Assembly (NCBI GenBank): GCA_944326335.1
Contig: CALVDM010000022.1
Coordinates: forward strand, 1-37,994
Source of the DNA: an uncultured Bacteroidales bacterium
GTDB lineage: Bacteria > Bacteroidota > Bacteroidia > Bacteroidales > UBA932
Direction of reading: 5' to 3'
DNA: 37,994 nucleotides
In this document: in pieces, positions 8,655 to 17,101 of the stretch
Numbering within the stretch: the first letter of the stretch is position 1
Layout of the letters: each line of letters starts with the position of its first letter
The notes under the pieces: model-generated
What the model was told of the DNA's origin: nothing
What the model saw: the letters and a program-made list of their open reading frames with translations, nothing else
Database searches by the model: none
Translations under genes and position numbers: made by a program

Positions 8655-8983
8655 TTCCCGTCCTCCCTGTATATCCTGAATATGGAAAGTATCAGATGCC
8701 TGGTGTTGATTCCTCTCGGGCAGACCATGCTGCACTTGCCGCACAGCATGCAGTTCCGGAGCATCGCCACGGCTTCCTTCTCCTTGCCCCTCTGCAGGGC
8801 GGTGATGACCTTCCTCATGCTCATGCCGGAGAATGGAGATGCCGGGCATGTCGCGCTGCAGGAACCGCAGGCCATGCACTTGTAGACATCGGGCTCCATC
8901 CTGTGAAGTTCCTCGAACTTTGTGAGGTCCACATTGTCGAGATTTATTGCAGAGCTCGGAGATATTTTGAAACCGAAATCCAT
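8651..8983 (-). CDS. HdrC-like ferredoxin subunit (small)
   Basis: Small cytoplasmic electron carrier of 110 residues with two 4Fe-4S motifs, CMACGSCSATCP (about residues 36-47) and CMLCGKCSMVCP (about 78-89), spaced as in HdrC and the N-terminus of GlpC/QmoC. The stretch ISPSSAINLDNVD before the first motif and the end HLILSIFRIYREDGK are also HdrC-like. The start is ATG at 8983, giving a one-base TGATG overlap with the HdrA-like stop; GTG at 8986 is possible. Its stop overlaps the ATG of the membrane subunit. The tight overlaps suggest a fixed stoichiometry with its neighbours. It likely passes electrons between the HdrA-like flavoprotein and the membrane subunit, as HdrC and QmoC modules do. 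Confidence 0.88.
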   Translation of the reverse strand: MDFGFKISPSSAINLDNVDLTKFEELHRMEPDVYKCMACGSCSATCPASPFSGMSMRKVITALQRGKEKEAVAMLRNCMLCGKCSMVCPRGINTRHLILSIFRIYREDGK

Positions 8984-10002
8984 CACTTCAACCCCTTTAT
9001 GAACAGATGCACCTTCAGAGCCGCAGCCCTTGCTTCGGCAAGGGTCTCAGGGACAGTCTTCGGCCCGGTGCAGGCTCCGGCATAGAATATCCCGTCCCTC
9101 GGGGACTCGATGATTTCCGCGACATTGTCCCTCGACTTCAGGAATCCGTCGGAGTCTATCGGGAGGCTGACCATGTTCGCAAGCCTTGTGCTGTCAGTGT
9201 TGCAGATTATGCCTGCCATGAGCACGAGCAGGTCGAGCGTCACTTTCACAGGCTTTCCGGACAGGGTGTCTTCAGCCTTCACTATCACCCTTCCGTCGAT
9301 GTTTTCGCTGACTTCCGATACCCTTCCGCGTATGAAACGGATTCCATAGTCCCGCTGGGCGTTGATGTAGAAATCCTCATACTTCTTCCCGAACATCCTC
9401 AGGTCCATGTAGAAGCAATAGACCATGGCCTCAGGGAATCTCTGCTTCAACTCGATGGCCTGCTTGATTGCCGTTATGCAGCAGACCTTGGAGCACTGGG
9501 GATTCCTTGCCTTCTCGTCTCTCGACCCTACGCAGTGTACAAAGCCGACGGCATTCATCGCGCTGTCGTTCACCCGCTTGTCGTCGCCGGTGTTGAACCA
9601 GTGTTCGAGATCCTTGTTGGTCATCACCTGGTCGTAGACCCCGTAACCGTATTCCTCCTTTTTCGCAGCGTCGAACAGGGCGAACCCCGTAGTCATCACG
9701 ATTATGCGCGTGTTTATGGATATGCCGTTGGACAGCATTATGTTATAGCTGTCCTTCAGTTTGTTCACGAATGATATTTCGGTATTCAGGAAGATGTTGG
9801 CTTCCGAAGCCCTTGCAATGAGGTTGCCTACCACGTCCCTTGCCGGAATCATGTCCGGGAACAGAAGGTTCCAGTCCGCCACATGGCCTCCGAGACGGTC
9901 CCGCTTCTCTATGACGATAGGCTTGTAGCCGAGGTCGAGCAGCTGGACGGCCACTTCAAGCCCTGCTATGCCGCCTCCTATTATGACTATGTTCTCTTTC
10001 AT
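8983..10002 (-). CDS. HdrA-like FAD-dependent oxidoreductase (minimal form)
   Basis: Cytoplasmic flavoprotein of 339 residues. The N-terminal Rossmann motif IVIIGGGIAGLEVAVQLLDLG followed by VIEKRDRLGGH binds FAD; the C-terminal FAD segment is GIFYAGACTGPKTVPETLAEARAAA. The middle has the HdrA-type cysteine cluster QCSKVCC (near 174-180) after GSRDEKARNP, and the FYMDLRMFGKKYEDFY block typical of HdrA and QmoA. Methanogen HdrA is about twice as long; this one has no C-terminal ferredoxin domains and no N-terminal extension, so it is closer in build to a QmoA-type core. It follows the HdrB-like gene by 32 bases and overlaps the small HdrC-like gene by one. A flavin hub for the complex is inferred; true electron bifurcation cannot be read from sequence. 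Confidence 0.88.
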   Translation of the reverse strand: MKENIVIIGGGIAGLEVAVQLLDLGYKPIVIEKRDRLGGHVADWNLLFPDMIPARDVVGNLIARASEANIFLNTEISFVNKLKDSYNIMLSNGISINTRIIVMTTGFALFDAAKKEEYGYGVYDQVMTNKDLEHWFNTGDDKRVNDSAMNAVGFVHCVGSRDEKARNPQCSKVCCITAIKQAIELKQRFPEAMVYCFYMDLRMFGKKYEDFYINAQRDYGIRFIRGRVSEVSENIDGRVIVKAEDTLSGKPVKVTLDLLVLMAGIICNTDSTRLANMVSLPIDSDGFLKSRDNVAEIIESPRDGIFYAGACTGPKTVPETLAEARAAALKVHLFIKGLK

Positions 10003-10034
10003 TCAGATTCAGGTTTCAGTGTATGTGACATTCC

Positions 10035-11105
10035 TCAGCAGCATCTGAGCACTCCGGGCAACTCCGGCCTGCTGAGTTCTTTCTCGTTAAGACCCTTGTA
10101 TTTCTCCGATGGGTCATATTCGACACCGAGCTTGTCGAGAAGCGGCTCCACGGCAACCTGATGAAGCTGGAGCCCTATGTCCCACGGATTGTACCCCAGC
10201 ACGAGCGATGCAAGCTCCTCGTAGGTGAGCACCGGGATTCCGTAGCCGTTTTCCCCGTAGGTCTTTCCCTCTGTCTCTGCGATGACATATTGCCACCTGT
10301 CCATGAAATACGGACATCCCGGGCAGTTTGTGAGGATGAAGTCCGGATGATATGGCGCCATCGACTCGAATTTCTTGTATGTGTTCGAGACAGAATAGCC
10401 CCTGTTCGCCTTCACATGATACTGCCTGAAGCCGTAGCCGCAGCAGTGACGCCGTTCAGGGTAGTCGATGACATTGCCGCCCCAGGATTCAATCATCCCG
10501 CACAGCACATACGGATATTCAGCACCTCCGACCCCTTTTGAAGGGAACATCTTGGAATAGTGGCACCCTATGTGCTCGACAACGCGCAGCGGCTCTCCCG
10601 TGAACCTGTTCACGAGCCTGAATTTTGCCCTGGACGCTATCTCGTTCCTGTACTTGTAGATGAGGTCGCTCGCATGGGCTACATATTTCGGCTTGTTGAA
10701 CTCCCTCCGGCATGCCTTCCACAGCATTTCCCTTATCCTCGTCTCGACCTCCGGGAATTCCCTCCAGGTCTCGAGTATCTCTATGTAGTTGCCGAATGAA
10801 GTTATGCAGGAGGCGACGTAGTTCTCGTATCCGGCCTCAGTCATGAGAGAGAACTGCCTTGCCACTATCGTCATGACAGTCTCCTGCGGTATGGTGTCGC
10901 AGTGATACGCTATGCCTCCGCATGTCGTGTGATATTCCGTCTCGTAGAAATCCTTCTTCAGGACTTCGCGGCAGATTTCGAGGAACATCTTCTCCGCCCC
11001 GGGAAAGAAATTCTGCCTTATGCAGCTTCTGACATAGAACCAGTGGTTGTCAGGAATCTCTTTCTGATAGTCTGCCCATATTTTCTGTTTACCTTGATAT
11101 ATCAT
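10035..11105 (-). CDS. HdrB-like CCG-domain protein
   Basis: Predicted soluble subunit of 356 residues related to HdrB, whose two CCG domains each hold a non-cubane 4Fe-4S cluster. The second domain is intact: HIGCHYSKMFP, HCCGYGFRQYH and TNCPGCPYF (residues about 177-270). The first looks degraded: after C28 (RSCIRQNFFPG) the CCG is TCGG (C62) and the final CxxC is CITS, so two of five canonical cysteines are missing. A tail of about 80 residues beyond the second domain ends in two cysteines (RCC). The start at 11105 is 24 bases after the HdrC-like stop. It would hold the substrate site for a disulfide or similar sulfur compound if the parallel with HdrB holds. The substrate is unknown. Confidence 0.85.
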   Translation of the reverse strand: MIYQGKQKIWADYQKEIPDNHWFYVRSCIRQNFFPGAEKMFLEICREVLKKDFYETEYHTTCGGIAYHCDTIPQETVMTIVARQFSLMTEAGYENYVASCITSFGNYIEILETWREFPEVETRIREMLWKACRREFNKPKYVAHASDLIYKYRNEIASRAKFRLVNRFTGEPLRVVEHIGCHYSKMFPSKGVGGAEYPYVLCGMIESWGGNVIDYPERRHCCGYGFRQYHVKANRGYSVSNTYKKFESMAPYHPDFILTNCPGCPYFMDRWQYVIAETEGKTYGENGYGIPVLTYEELASLVLGYNPWDIGLQLHQVAVEPLLDKLGVEYDPSEKYKGLNEKELSRPELPGVLRCC

Positions 11106-11129
11106 ATCCGGTGATTCATTCTTGAAAAT

Positions 11130-11831
11130 TCAGTCTTCGTTGTTGAGATGCCTTTCGGATGTGTGTTCGAAAGTCTCCTTGAAATAAGTGTCCATGTCCA
11201 TTCCCATTTCGGCCGCCTTCTCCCGGGAGTATTTCTCGACTGTCTCGATGCGTTCCGTACCTCCGGTGACGTCGAAGATTTTCTTGAGCTCGTCGAGCGA
11301 TTCCTGCGGGATATTCCTGAGCACCCCGGGACCTTCTCCCTTGAAATTGGCCCCGACGCGTTCCATGGAATCCCTGATATGCTCGGTGTGCCATTTCCAG
11401 ACAGGGCCGGATTCCATGTGGTCCTCCCATTTGAAGGTGTCCGGATAGACGCAGTATCCGTAATTAAGGATATTACCCGTGAGGATTCTGGTGAGCGGGT
11501 ACAGCTGGCGCCCCTTTTCGGAGCAGACAAAGTAGCCGAGTTTCGCTGAAAGGTTCCTCAAGGCCATTATCACGAGTCCCGGACCATTCTTCCGGGGACA
11601 GCGCGTGACGCAGGACATGCATTCCCCGCAATACCAGATGAAGTCGCTTTTCAGGAGTCTTTCGATTTCCTCCTCGTCACGGCTCTGGACAATGTCCATG
11701 ACCTTTCTCGGATCGTATTTGTAAAATTCGGCTGCAGGGCAGATGGCTGTGCATGTGCCGCAGTTTATGCAGGTCTTCAGACCCTCCTTCACCCTGTAAT
11801 CCTTCAGAAGTTCGTCGTATAATTTACCCAT
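11130..11831 (-). CDS. HdrC-like 4Fe-4S protein with C-terminal extension
   Basis: First gene of the hdr-like run, 233 residues. Two 4Fe-4S motifs, CINCGTCTAICP (21-32) and CGECMSCVTRCP (about 69-80), are spaced as in HdrC. A tail of about 130 residues follows, rich in charged and aromatic residues, ending in a predicted helical acidic stretch; HdrC proteins are normally shorter. The ATG at 11831 is chosen because a TATATTTG promoter element at 11853-11860 lies about 20 bases upstream, which rules out a longer reading to 11978 inside rlmD. It probably pairs with the HdrB-like protein encoded 24 bases downstream, as HdrC does with HdrB. Confidence 0.86.
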   Translation of the reverse strand: MGKLYDELLKDYRVKEGLKTCINCGTCTAICPAAEFYKYDPRKVMDIVQSRDEEEIERLLKSDFIWYCGECMSCVTRCPRKNGPGLVIMALRNLSAKLGYFVCSEKGRQLYPLTRILTGNILNYGYCVYPDTFKWEDHMESGPVWKWHTEHIRDSMERVGANFKGEGPGVLRNIPQESLDELKKIFDVTGGTERIETVEKYSREKAAEMGMDMDTYFKETFEHTSERHLNNED

Positions 11832-11852
11832 ATCATTTTCAGGCGTAAACTG

Positions 11853-11860
11853 CAAATATA
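11853..11860 (-). promoter_or_regulatory. -7 element for the hdr-like operon
   Basis: On the minus strand this reads TATATTTG, a perfect Bacteroidota -7 box, with a T-rich region upstream overlapping the end of rlmD. Transcription would start near 11847, about 16 bases before the HdrC-like ATG. No other promoter of this quality is seen before mscS, so this one may drive all seven genes. Confidence 0.65.
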
Positions 11861-11878
11861 GAAAATATCTGAAAAAAG

Positions 11879-13291
11879 TCAGCGGATGACACGCTCCAAC
11901 GCGCACACGTTTTCCACGTGATGCGTGTGAGGGAACATGTCCACAGGCCGCACGGCTGTAATCCGGTATTTCCGGCACAGGATGGCAAGGTCTCTGGCCT
12001 GTGACGCAGGATTGCAGCTTACATATACGATTCTGCGGGGTTCCGCCTCGAGTATGACATCCGCGACGTCCGGATGGATGCCGGCTCTCGGAGGGTCCAG
12101 TATCACGACATCCGGCCTACCGTGTGCCGCGATGAAATCTCCGGTGAGGATGTCCTTCATGTCCCCGGCGAAGAACCCGCAGTTCGTTATCCCGTTGTTC
12201 CTGGCGTTGGCTTTCGCGTCTTCAATGGCTTCCGGCACGTATTCTATGCCTATCACCTTTGCCGCACGGGAAGATACGAACTGGGCGATAGTCCCTGTGC
12301 CGGTGTAGAGGTCGTACACGGTTTCTCCGCCCTGCAGCGCGGCAAACTCCCTCGCGACACAGTAGAGCCTGTATGCCTGGAGGGAATTGGTCTGGTAGAA
12401 AGACTTCGGTCCTATCTTGAAGACAAGGCCTTCCATCTGTTCGTAAATCGCATCCTCACCTTTATATAATATGCACTCCTGGTCCGCTATCGAATCGTTT
12501 GCCTTGCCGTTTATGACATACCACAGCGAGCGTATCATCGGGAACTTCCCGGCCACGGCGTCGAGCAGGGCCGTCCTGGCCGCGGCATCCTCGTGGTAGA
12601 AGCATACGATGAGCATCACGTCCCCTTTCAGGTTATTGCGGATAATCATGTTCCTGAGGAATCCGCGATGCTCGCGGATATCGAAGAATTCGAGTCCGTT
12701 CTTCAGGGCATACTCCCTGATGAACAGCCTTATGCTGTCGGATGGCTCCTCCTGAAGGTAGCAGTGCCTTATGTCAACCACCTTGTCGAAGAAACGCCCC
12801 ACATGGAAACCGAGCCCGCATCTCTGCTCCGGGGAAAGGCTGTCAGGGTCTTCCCCGGCTTCAATCCATCTTCTGCTCGAGAATGTGAATTCGAGCTTGT
12901 TCCTGTATCCCACGGTCTTTTCCGCAGGGACTATCGGCTGGAGCCCGGGCAGCTCGAGATGTCCTATGCGGACAAGCTGGTCTTCCACCTGCCGCTGTTT
13001 TGCCTGAAGCTGCATTTCATAGGGGAGCGGCTGCCACTTGCACCCTCCGCACAGGCCGAAATGGCTGCAGAAAGGTTCGAGCCTGTGAGGTGAAGGCTGC
13101 ACAATCCTGAGGATGCAGCCTTCCATGTAGCTCTTCTTCTTTTTCGTGACACGCACGTCCACGATGTCCCCCGGCACGGCGAACTGCACGAAAAGCACGG
13201 CTCCGTCCACTCTGGCAAGGGCTTTCCCTTCCGCGGCAACTGCCTCTATCTCAATATTTTCAAGGATAATCTCCTTTTTCTTCCTGCTCAT
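11879..13291 (-). CDS. rlmD: 23S rRNA (uracil-C5)-methyltransferase RlmD/RumA type
   Basis: SAM-dependent methyltransferase that makes 5-methyluridine in 23S rRNA (U1939 in E. coli); related enzymes in the family modify other uridines. The 470-residue protein has an N-terminal TRAM domain (residues about 8-62) and a 4Fe-4S site, FCSHFGLCGGC plus a later cysteine in IRHCYLQ. The SAM motif is VYDLYTGTGTIAQFV, followed by ILDPPRAGIHP, and the catalytic cysteine lies in VYVSCNPASQARD. All key residues are present. It is transcribed away from the acidic lipoprotein gene, and its own -7 element lies 18 bases upstream. The exact uridine target is inferred from the family only. Confidence 0.93.
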   Translation of the reverse strand: MSRKKKEIILENIEIEAVAAEGKALARVDGAVLFVQFAVPGDIVDVRVTKKKKSYMEGCILRIVQPSPHRLEPFCSHFGLCGGCKWQPLPYEMQLQAKQRQVEDQLVRIGHLELPGLQPIVPAEKTVGYRNKLEFTFSSRRWIEAGEDPDSLSPEQRCGLGFHVGRFFDKVVDIRHCYLQEEPSDSIRLFIREYALKNGLEFFDIREHRGFLRNMIIRNNLKGDVMLIVCFYHEDAAARTALLDAVAGKFPMIRSLWYVINGKANDSIADQECILYKGEDAIYEQMEGLVFKIGPKSFYQTNSLQAYRLYCVAREFAALQGGETVYDLYTGTGTIAQFVSSRAAKVIGIEYVPEAIEDAKANARNNGITNCGFFAGDMKDILTGDFIAAHGRPDVVILDPPRAGIHPDVADVILEAEPRRIVYVSCNPASQARDLAILCRKYRITAVRPVDMFPHTHHVENVCALERVIR

Positions 13292-13308
13292 TCCTTTATA
13301 TTTTGATG

Positions 13309-13316
13309 CAAAAATA
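13309..13316 (-). promoter_or_regulatory. -7 element of rlmD
   Basis: The minus strand reads TATTTTTG followed by CATC, a perfect TAnnTTTG. Transcription would begin near 13302, about 11 bases before the ATG. It shares a 175-base divergent spacer with the lipoprotein promoter. Confidence 0.6.
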
Positions 13317-13382
13317 TGTTAAATCGACGACATATCTGCAAGAAAGTTATTGTCCCGTACATGATTTATCAAAAAACCTTCT

Positions 13383-13390
13383 TACTTTTG
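13383..13390 (+). promoter_or_regulatory. -7 element of the lipoprotein operon
   Basis: TACTTTTG followed by CA matches TAnnTTTG. The expected -33 region around 13360 shows only TTTA at a short spacing. The transcript would start near 13396, giving about 70 bases of leader before the lipoprotein, but only about 3 bases before the small ORF at 13399. Confidence 0.5.
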
Positions 13391-13398
13391 CATTTTAT

Positions 13399-13470
13399 AT
13401 GAAAGGTATTCCGGCTGACGCCGCCGGAAACAAATTGGTAGTATTTGTAAACTTAACAAAATCGAAATGA
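13399..13470 (+). CDS. Possible 23-residue leader ORF
   Basis: A short ATG-to-TGA frame lies between the predicted transcription start and the large lipoprotein gene, and its TGA overlaps the lipoprotein ATG as ATGA (13467-13470). The product would begin MKGIPADAAG and end NLTKSK, with a valine-rich middle and no signal peptide. The position suggests either a translated leader that couples initiation of the lipoprotein or a chance frame in the 5' leader. No family is recognised. Its start lies almost at the predicted transcription start, so it would be read from a nearly leaderless message. Confidence 0.3.
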   Translation: MKGIPADAAGNKLVVFVNLTKSK

Positions 13471-16400
13471 CAAAGCATTTGTTTAAACAGGCAGCCAGTG
13501 TCTTGGCTGCTGCCTCTGTCCTTGCCTTGTCCTCTGCGTGCGTCAATGAAGAATATGACTTGACGGACATAGACACGACTGTGGCATTCGGAGGTGAAGC
13601 TCTCGTGTTTCCGCTCGGAAGTACGGAATACATGAAGCTCGAGACTTTGCTCTCTGAAGAGGACTTCGATTACCTTGTGGAACTGGACGGGGGAGTCTAT
13701 GGATTCCAGATGGAGGACAACCTTGACCTTTCTGAAGAAATTCCGGATATCGCTTCCGAACTTCAGATGGAACCTGTCAGGATTGATGAGTCCTTCGGGC
13801 ATACGATAGACATAGACATGACCTCGATGAACATAGAGGAGACACGGTTCCCGGCTGACGGGGAGGGGGACATCACATTTTCCGATGTGGAGATTCCGGA
13901 CATAGACAACATCATTCCGGCCGGGCCTTACAGCCAGTCAGTGAAGCCGGAACTGCCGGATGTGTCACAGATGGACCTCGACCTTCACCTCCAGTCGTAC
14001 GAAATGTCGTCCGGAAACCTGTATGACCCTTCCGAACTCATCCAGTACATAGATGCACTGCAGGTAGGGGATGACGAGCCGGTAACCATCGAGGAGAAGT
14101 GGATGAATATGGCCATTCCTTTACGCAAGGGGGATGCCCAGGCGAACATCTCCGTGCACATAGAGCTCGACGAATCTCTGTCGGACATCCAGGTCACGGA
14201 ACTTTCCGACCAGGCCAGAATGATTGTCACTGCAACCCTCGACAATTCATTCTTTTCGTCCGGGACAGTGACTCCGGAGATAACACTGGAGAACATAGGG
14301 GAAATCGTTACTCTCATGGAGGACGACGGATTCGACCCTGCTGACGGTTCGCTGGACCTCGGCAGGAAACTGGCCTTCAATGCTGACGGTTCCGTAAATC
14401 CTACGGCAAGGTATGAATATGCGATTACCGGACTCGGCGACATGCAGTGGACCGGCAATGTGCTTGACAAGAATATCTCCATCTCGGCTCTCGGCGACAT
14501 CCGGCTTTCCGGTGTAACCACGACGAAATCCCTCGTCAAAAATTCGGGGGCCCTCGGCATAGACGTGTCCATAGCATTCGAGAATGTTGAGATAGAAGAC
14601 ATGACAATGCAGGTCGGGCAGATTTCGGAGCAGGAGAACACTCGGATTGACCTCGGCATAGAGCCTGTCACGCTTCAGGACCCGGTGCAGTCTGTAGGCG
14701 AAATCCTCATGGAAGAAAATTCTTTCCTGAACATAATGATCGGTTCGGAAGGTATGGCACACATGCCCGGACTTGACGCAAAACTCGGAAATCTGGTCAT
14801 AAAGTTCCCGGATGAGATAAAATTCGGCGATTACCAGGGTCTTGACAGGAACAGCAACACTCTCTCAATGACGGATATAGACCTCATGAGCGAGAGCCGG
14901 ATATCTTTGCCTGTACTCTCCATAGTGCCTCCTGCACCTGTGGACAACCAGATTGTCTTCGACGGGCAGGTACTCGTGGAGGCTGCATTCTCGGCAGGCG
15001 GGGAAGTGACCCTGTCCGGGCTCAGACAGGCAGCTGAACCTGCAGTCAATTTCAATGTCGAGCCTGACATCCGTGTTGCGTACTACAATGTCGCGGTAAA
15101 CCCCGTAGAGCACGATGTTGACATCAGGGAGGACATGTCGATACAGCTTCCCGAGAACATGGAGGATATCGGGACGGTAAAGGTGACCCCTGACAATACC
15201 AAAAGCATCATCATTGACATAGCCGCCCCAGATCTTCAGGATCTGAAAATTGCCGGCGACAATCTCAAAATTTCATTCCCGGACATGATTGTATTCAAGG
15301 ATATGGACGGCTCCTACGGCTACGACCCTTCCGACAATTCGCTGAATTTCAACGGAGCGTTGCCTCAGGACCCGATTATCCTGGACATAGATTACATACG
15401 GGTGGTGCCTGAAAAGGACGAGACCGGGACCGGTTATGTGGCAAGCGGTGAAGTGTCCATCACCGGGAAAGCTGTGCTGAGAAGCGTCAACAGCGACAAC
15501 TCCGTGCGGAAGTCCGACATAGAAGCGATTTTCGACGAGACATCGGGCGGCATTTCCGTGAGCGGGACCGTACCGGCAATCAATATCGCCGAATGTACAG
15601 TGGAGATGGAACGTTTCGAAGTGCAGGTGGACGAGACCGTGTCCGTGGATATTTTCGACACCGGCAAGCTTCCGGAAGGGATTGAAAGCATAACCATAGA
15701 CCAGGTTCTTCTCAAGGACTCCGAACTCAATCTCGGCCTCATCGCGTCCAGCCTGCCTGACCTCGGTTCGGATCCTAAGCTGGATATCGAAGTGCAGCTG
15801 CCTCCGGAGATTGTCACCGGAAGTGACCTGGTGGATAGCGACAATGTGCTCCACCTGACCGGCACATTCTCTGAAAACGAGTATCACATGGAGCCGGTCG
15901 CCATCACGTCGATCGACCTGAGCAACGTGGACCTCATGGAAGGCGGAATGATAGCAAGGGACATCGTCATAACCGGAAGAATCTATGTGGAAGCTCCGAG
16001 CATCTCCGACCCTGAGTCGCTGAACGGCACCGAAGTCAGCGTCAATGTGACCGGAAACATGAATGTCGGGATAGACAAGATAACCGGAAATCTCGGCTAC
16101 AAGATAGGGGAGGACGGCTCTGACAACATGAGCCAGGAGATAAGCCTCGAGGACCTTCCCGAGTTCATGAAAGGCGAAGATTTCGTGCTTGATTTCACCA
16201 ATCCGCACATCATACTCGATGTGGAGAGCAATGTCGGCATTCCTGTCAAAGGGACTGTTGCGATAGTTCCTGTCTACGGGGACACTCAGGACGATTCCAA
16301 AAAGCAGACACTTGAAATAACCATACCGAAGGCGGATGGCGTACTCACCACCACTTCGTTCTGGGTTTCAGCAGAAGACAATGCCCCGTCGGGCTACAGC

Positions 16401-17096
16401 TGGCTGAAGGCCGATATCCCGGCTCTGTTGAGACAGATTCCTGACAAGCTCCAGATTGACATAACGGCAGAGACGGACCCTGACGAGAAATTCGAGGTTG
16501 TCACGTTCATCGACGAGGACAATGACGGAATAAATGACGGGTACACATTCAGCCTCGGCTACAATGTAGTGGTTCCGTTCGAGTTCGGGGAAGACCTTGA
16601 CATTAAGATGGATATTACCTATCCGGACTCAGGGGACGGAGAGCAGGCAGGTGACGGCACAGAAGGTGGAGACACCGGAAGCGAGACACTTCCTCCTGTG
16701 CTCGGGGAGCTCCTGAACATGAATTCACTCGGCCTGAGCGGAGAGATAGAATCAACTCTTCCTCTGCAGATGCGCCTTGTCATCGAACTCCTTGATTCTG
16801 AAAAGAAGGTCATCGCTACTGAGCCGATGTCAATGAACATTGCAGCAGGCAGGGAAGGGGAGCCGTCCATATCTCCGATAGACATGCAGATAAAGCTGGC
16901 ACAGGGTGCTGACGGAAAAGACCTCAGCTATATCAAACTCAATTTCGAGATAACTTCCGGCAACATGAGCGGTGAGCCTGTGACGAAAGATTCGTATATC
17001 CGCGCAACTCTGAAGGCAAAGGTGCCTGGAGGGGTGACTATTGACCTGAGCGAACTCGGAGAAAGCGAAAATTCCGAATCCGAAACAGAAAACTGA
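13467..17096 (+). CDS. Large acidic repeat-containing lipoprotein
   Basis: Unrecognised exported lipoprotein of 1,209 residues. The signal peptide ends in the lipobox LSSAC (C25); acidic residues right after it (CVNEEYD) resemble Bacteroidota surface-export signals, so an outer-face location is plausible. The mature chain is very acidic and beta-rich, with long strands separated by D/E/S/N turns. Degenerate repeats recur near residues 440, 598 and 772, each with a strand plus a proline-aspartate turn (VIKFPDEIKF, KISFPDMIVF, EVQLPPEIV). A calcium-loop-like DEDNDGINDG lies near 1018-1027 and a Gly/Asp/Glu linker near 1053-1075. Its N-terminal pattern (YDLTDIDTT) resembles uncharacterised Bacteroidales lipoproteins. 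The DUF5723 gene follows after 5 bases, so the two are probably one unit. Function is unknown. Confidence 0.88.
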   Translation: MTKHLFKQAASVLAAASVLALSSACVNEEYDLTDIDTTVAFGGEALVFPLGSTEYMKLETLLSEEDFDYLVELDGGVYGFQMEDNLDLSEEIPDIASELQMEPVRIDESFGHTIDIDMTSMNIEETRFPADGEGDITFSDVEIPDIDNIIPAGPYSQSVKPELPDVSQMDLDLHLQSYEMSSGNLYDPSELIQYIDALQVGDDEPVTIEEKWMNMAIPLRKGDAQANISVHIELDESLSDIQVTELSDQARMIVTATLDNSFFSSGTVTPEITLENIGEIVTLMEDDGFDPADGSLDLGRKLAFNADGSVNPTARYEYAITGLGDMQWTGNVLDKNISISALGDIRLSGVTTTKSLVKNSGALGIDVSIAFENVEIEDMTMQVGQISEQENTRIDLGIEPVTLQDPVQSVGEILMEENSFLNIMIGSEGMAHMPGLDAKLGNLVIKFPDEIKFGDYQGLDRNSNTLSMTDIDLMSESRISLPVLSIVPPAPVDNQIVFDGQVLVEAAFSAGGEVTLSGLRQAAEPAVNFNVEPDIRVAYYNVAVNPVEHDVDIREDMSIQLPENMEDIGTVKVTPDNTKSIIIDIAAPDLQDLKIAGDNLKISFPDMIVFKDMDGSYGYDPSDNSLNFNGALPQDPIILDIDYIRVVPEKDETGTGYVASGEVSITGKAVLRSVNSDNSVRKSDIEAIFDETSGGISVSGTVPAINIAECTVEMERFEVQVDETVSVDIFDTGKLPEGIESITIDQVLLKDSELNLGLIASSLPDLGSDPKLDIEVQLPPEIVTGSDLVDSDNVLHLTGTFSENEYHMEPVAITSIDLSNVDLMEGGMIARDIVITGRIYVEAPSISDPESLNGTEVSVNVTGNMNVGIDKITGNLGYKIGEDGSDNMSQEISLEDLPEFMKGEDFVLDFTNPHIILDVESNVGIPVKGTVAIVPVYGDTQDDSKKQTLEITIPKADGVLTTTSFWVSAEDNAPSGYSWLKADIPALLRQIPDKLQIDITAETDPDEKFEVVTFIDEDNDGINDGYTFSLGYNVVVPFEFGEDLDIKMDITYPDSGDGEQAGDGTEGGDTGSETLPPVLGELLNMNSLGLSGEIESTLPLQMRLVIELLDSEKKVIATEPMSMNIAAGREGEPSISPIDMQIKLAQGADGKDLSYIKLNFEITSGNMSGEPVTKDSYIRATLKAKVPGGVTIDLSELGESENSESETEN

Positions 17097-17101
17097 TTGT
17101 C

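Noticed and set aside
8655-8879. N-terminal extension of the HdrDE-like protein
   Set aside because: These codons are the small HdrC-like gene read in another frame; the hydrophobic start at 8654 and its ribosome site fit better.
11832-11978. N-terminal extension of the first HdrC-like protein
   Set aside because: It lies upstream of the promoter element at 11853-11860 and inside rlmD.
13443-13451. TAGTATTTG as the -7 box of the lipoprotein gene
   Set aside because: It has one base too many between TA and TTTG; the box at 13383 fits exactly.
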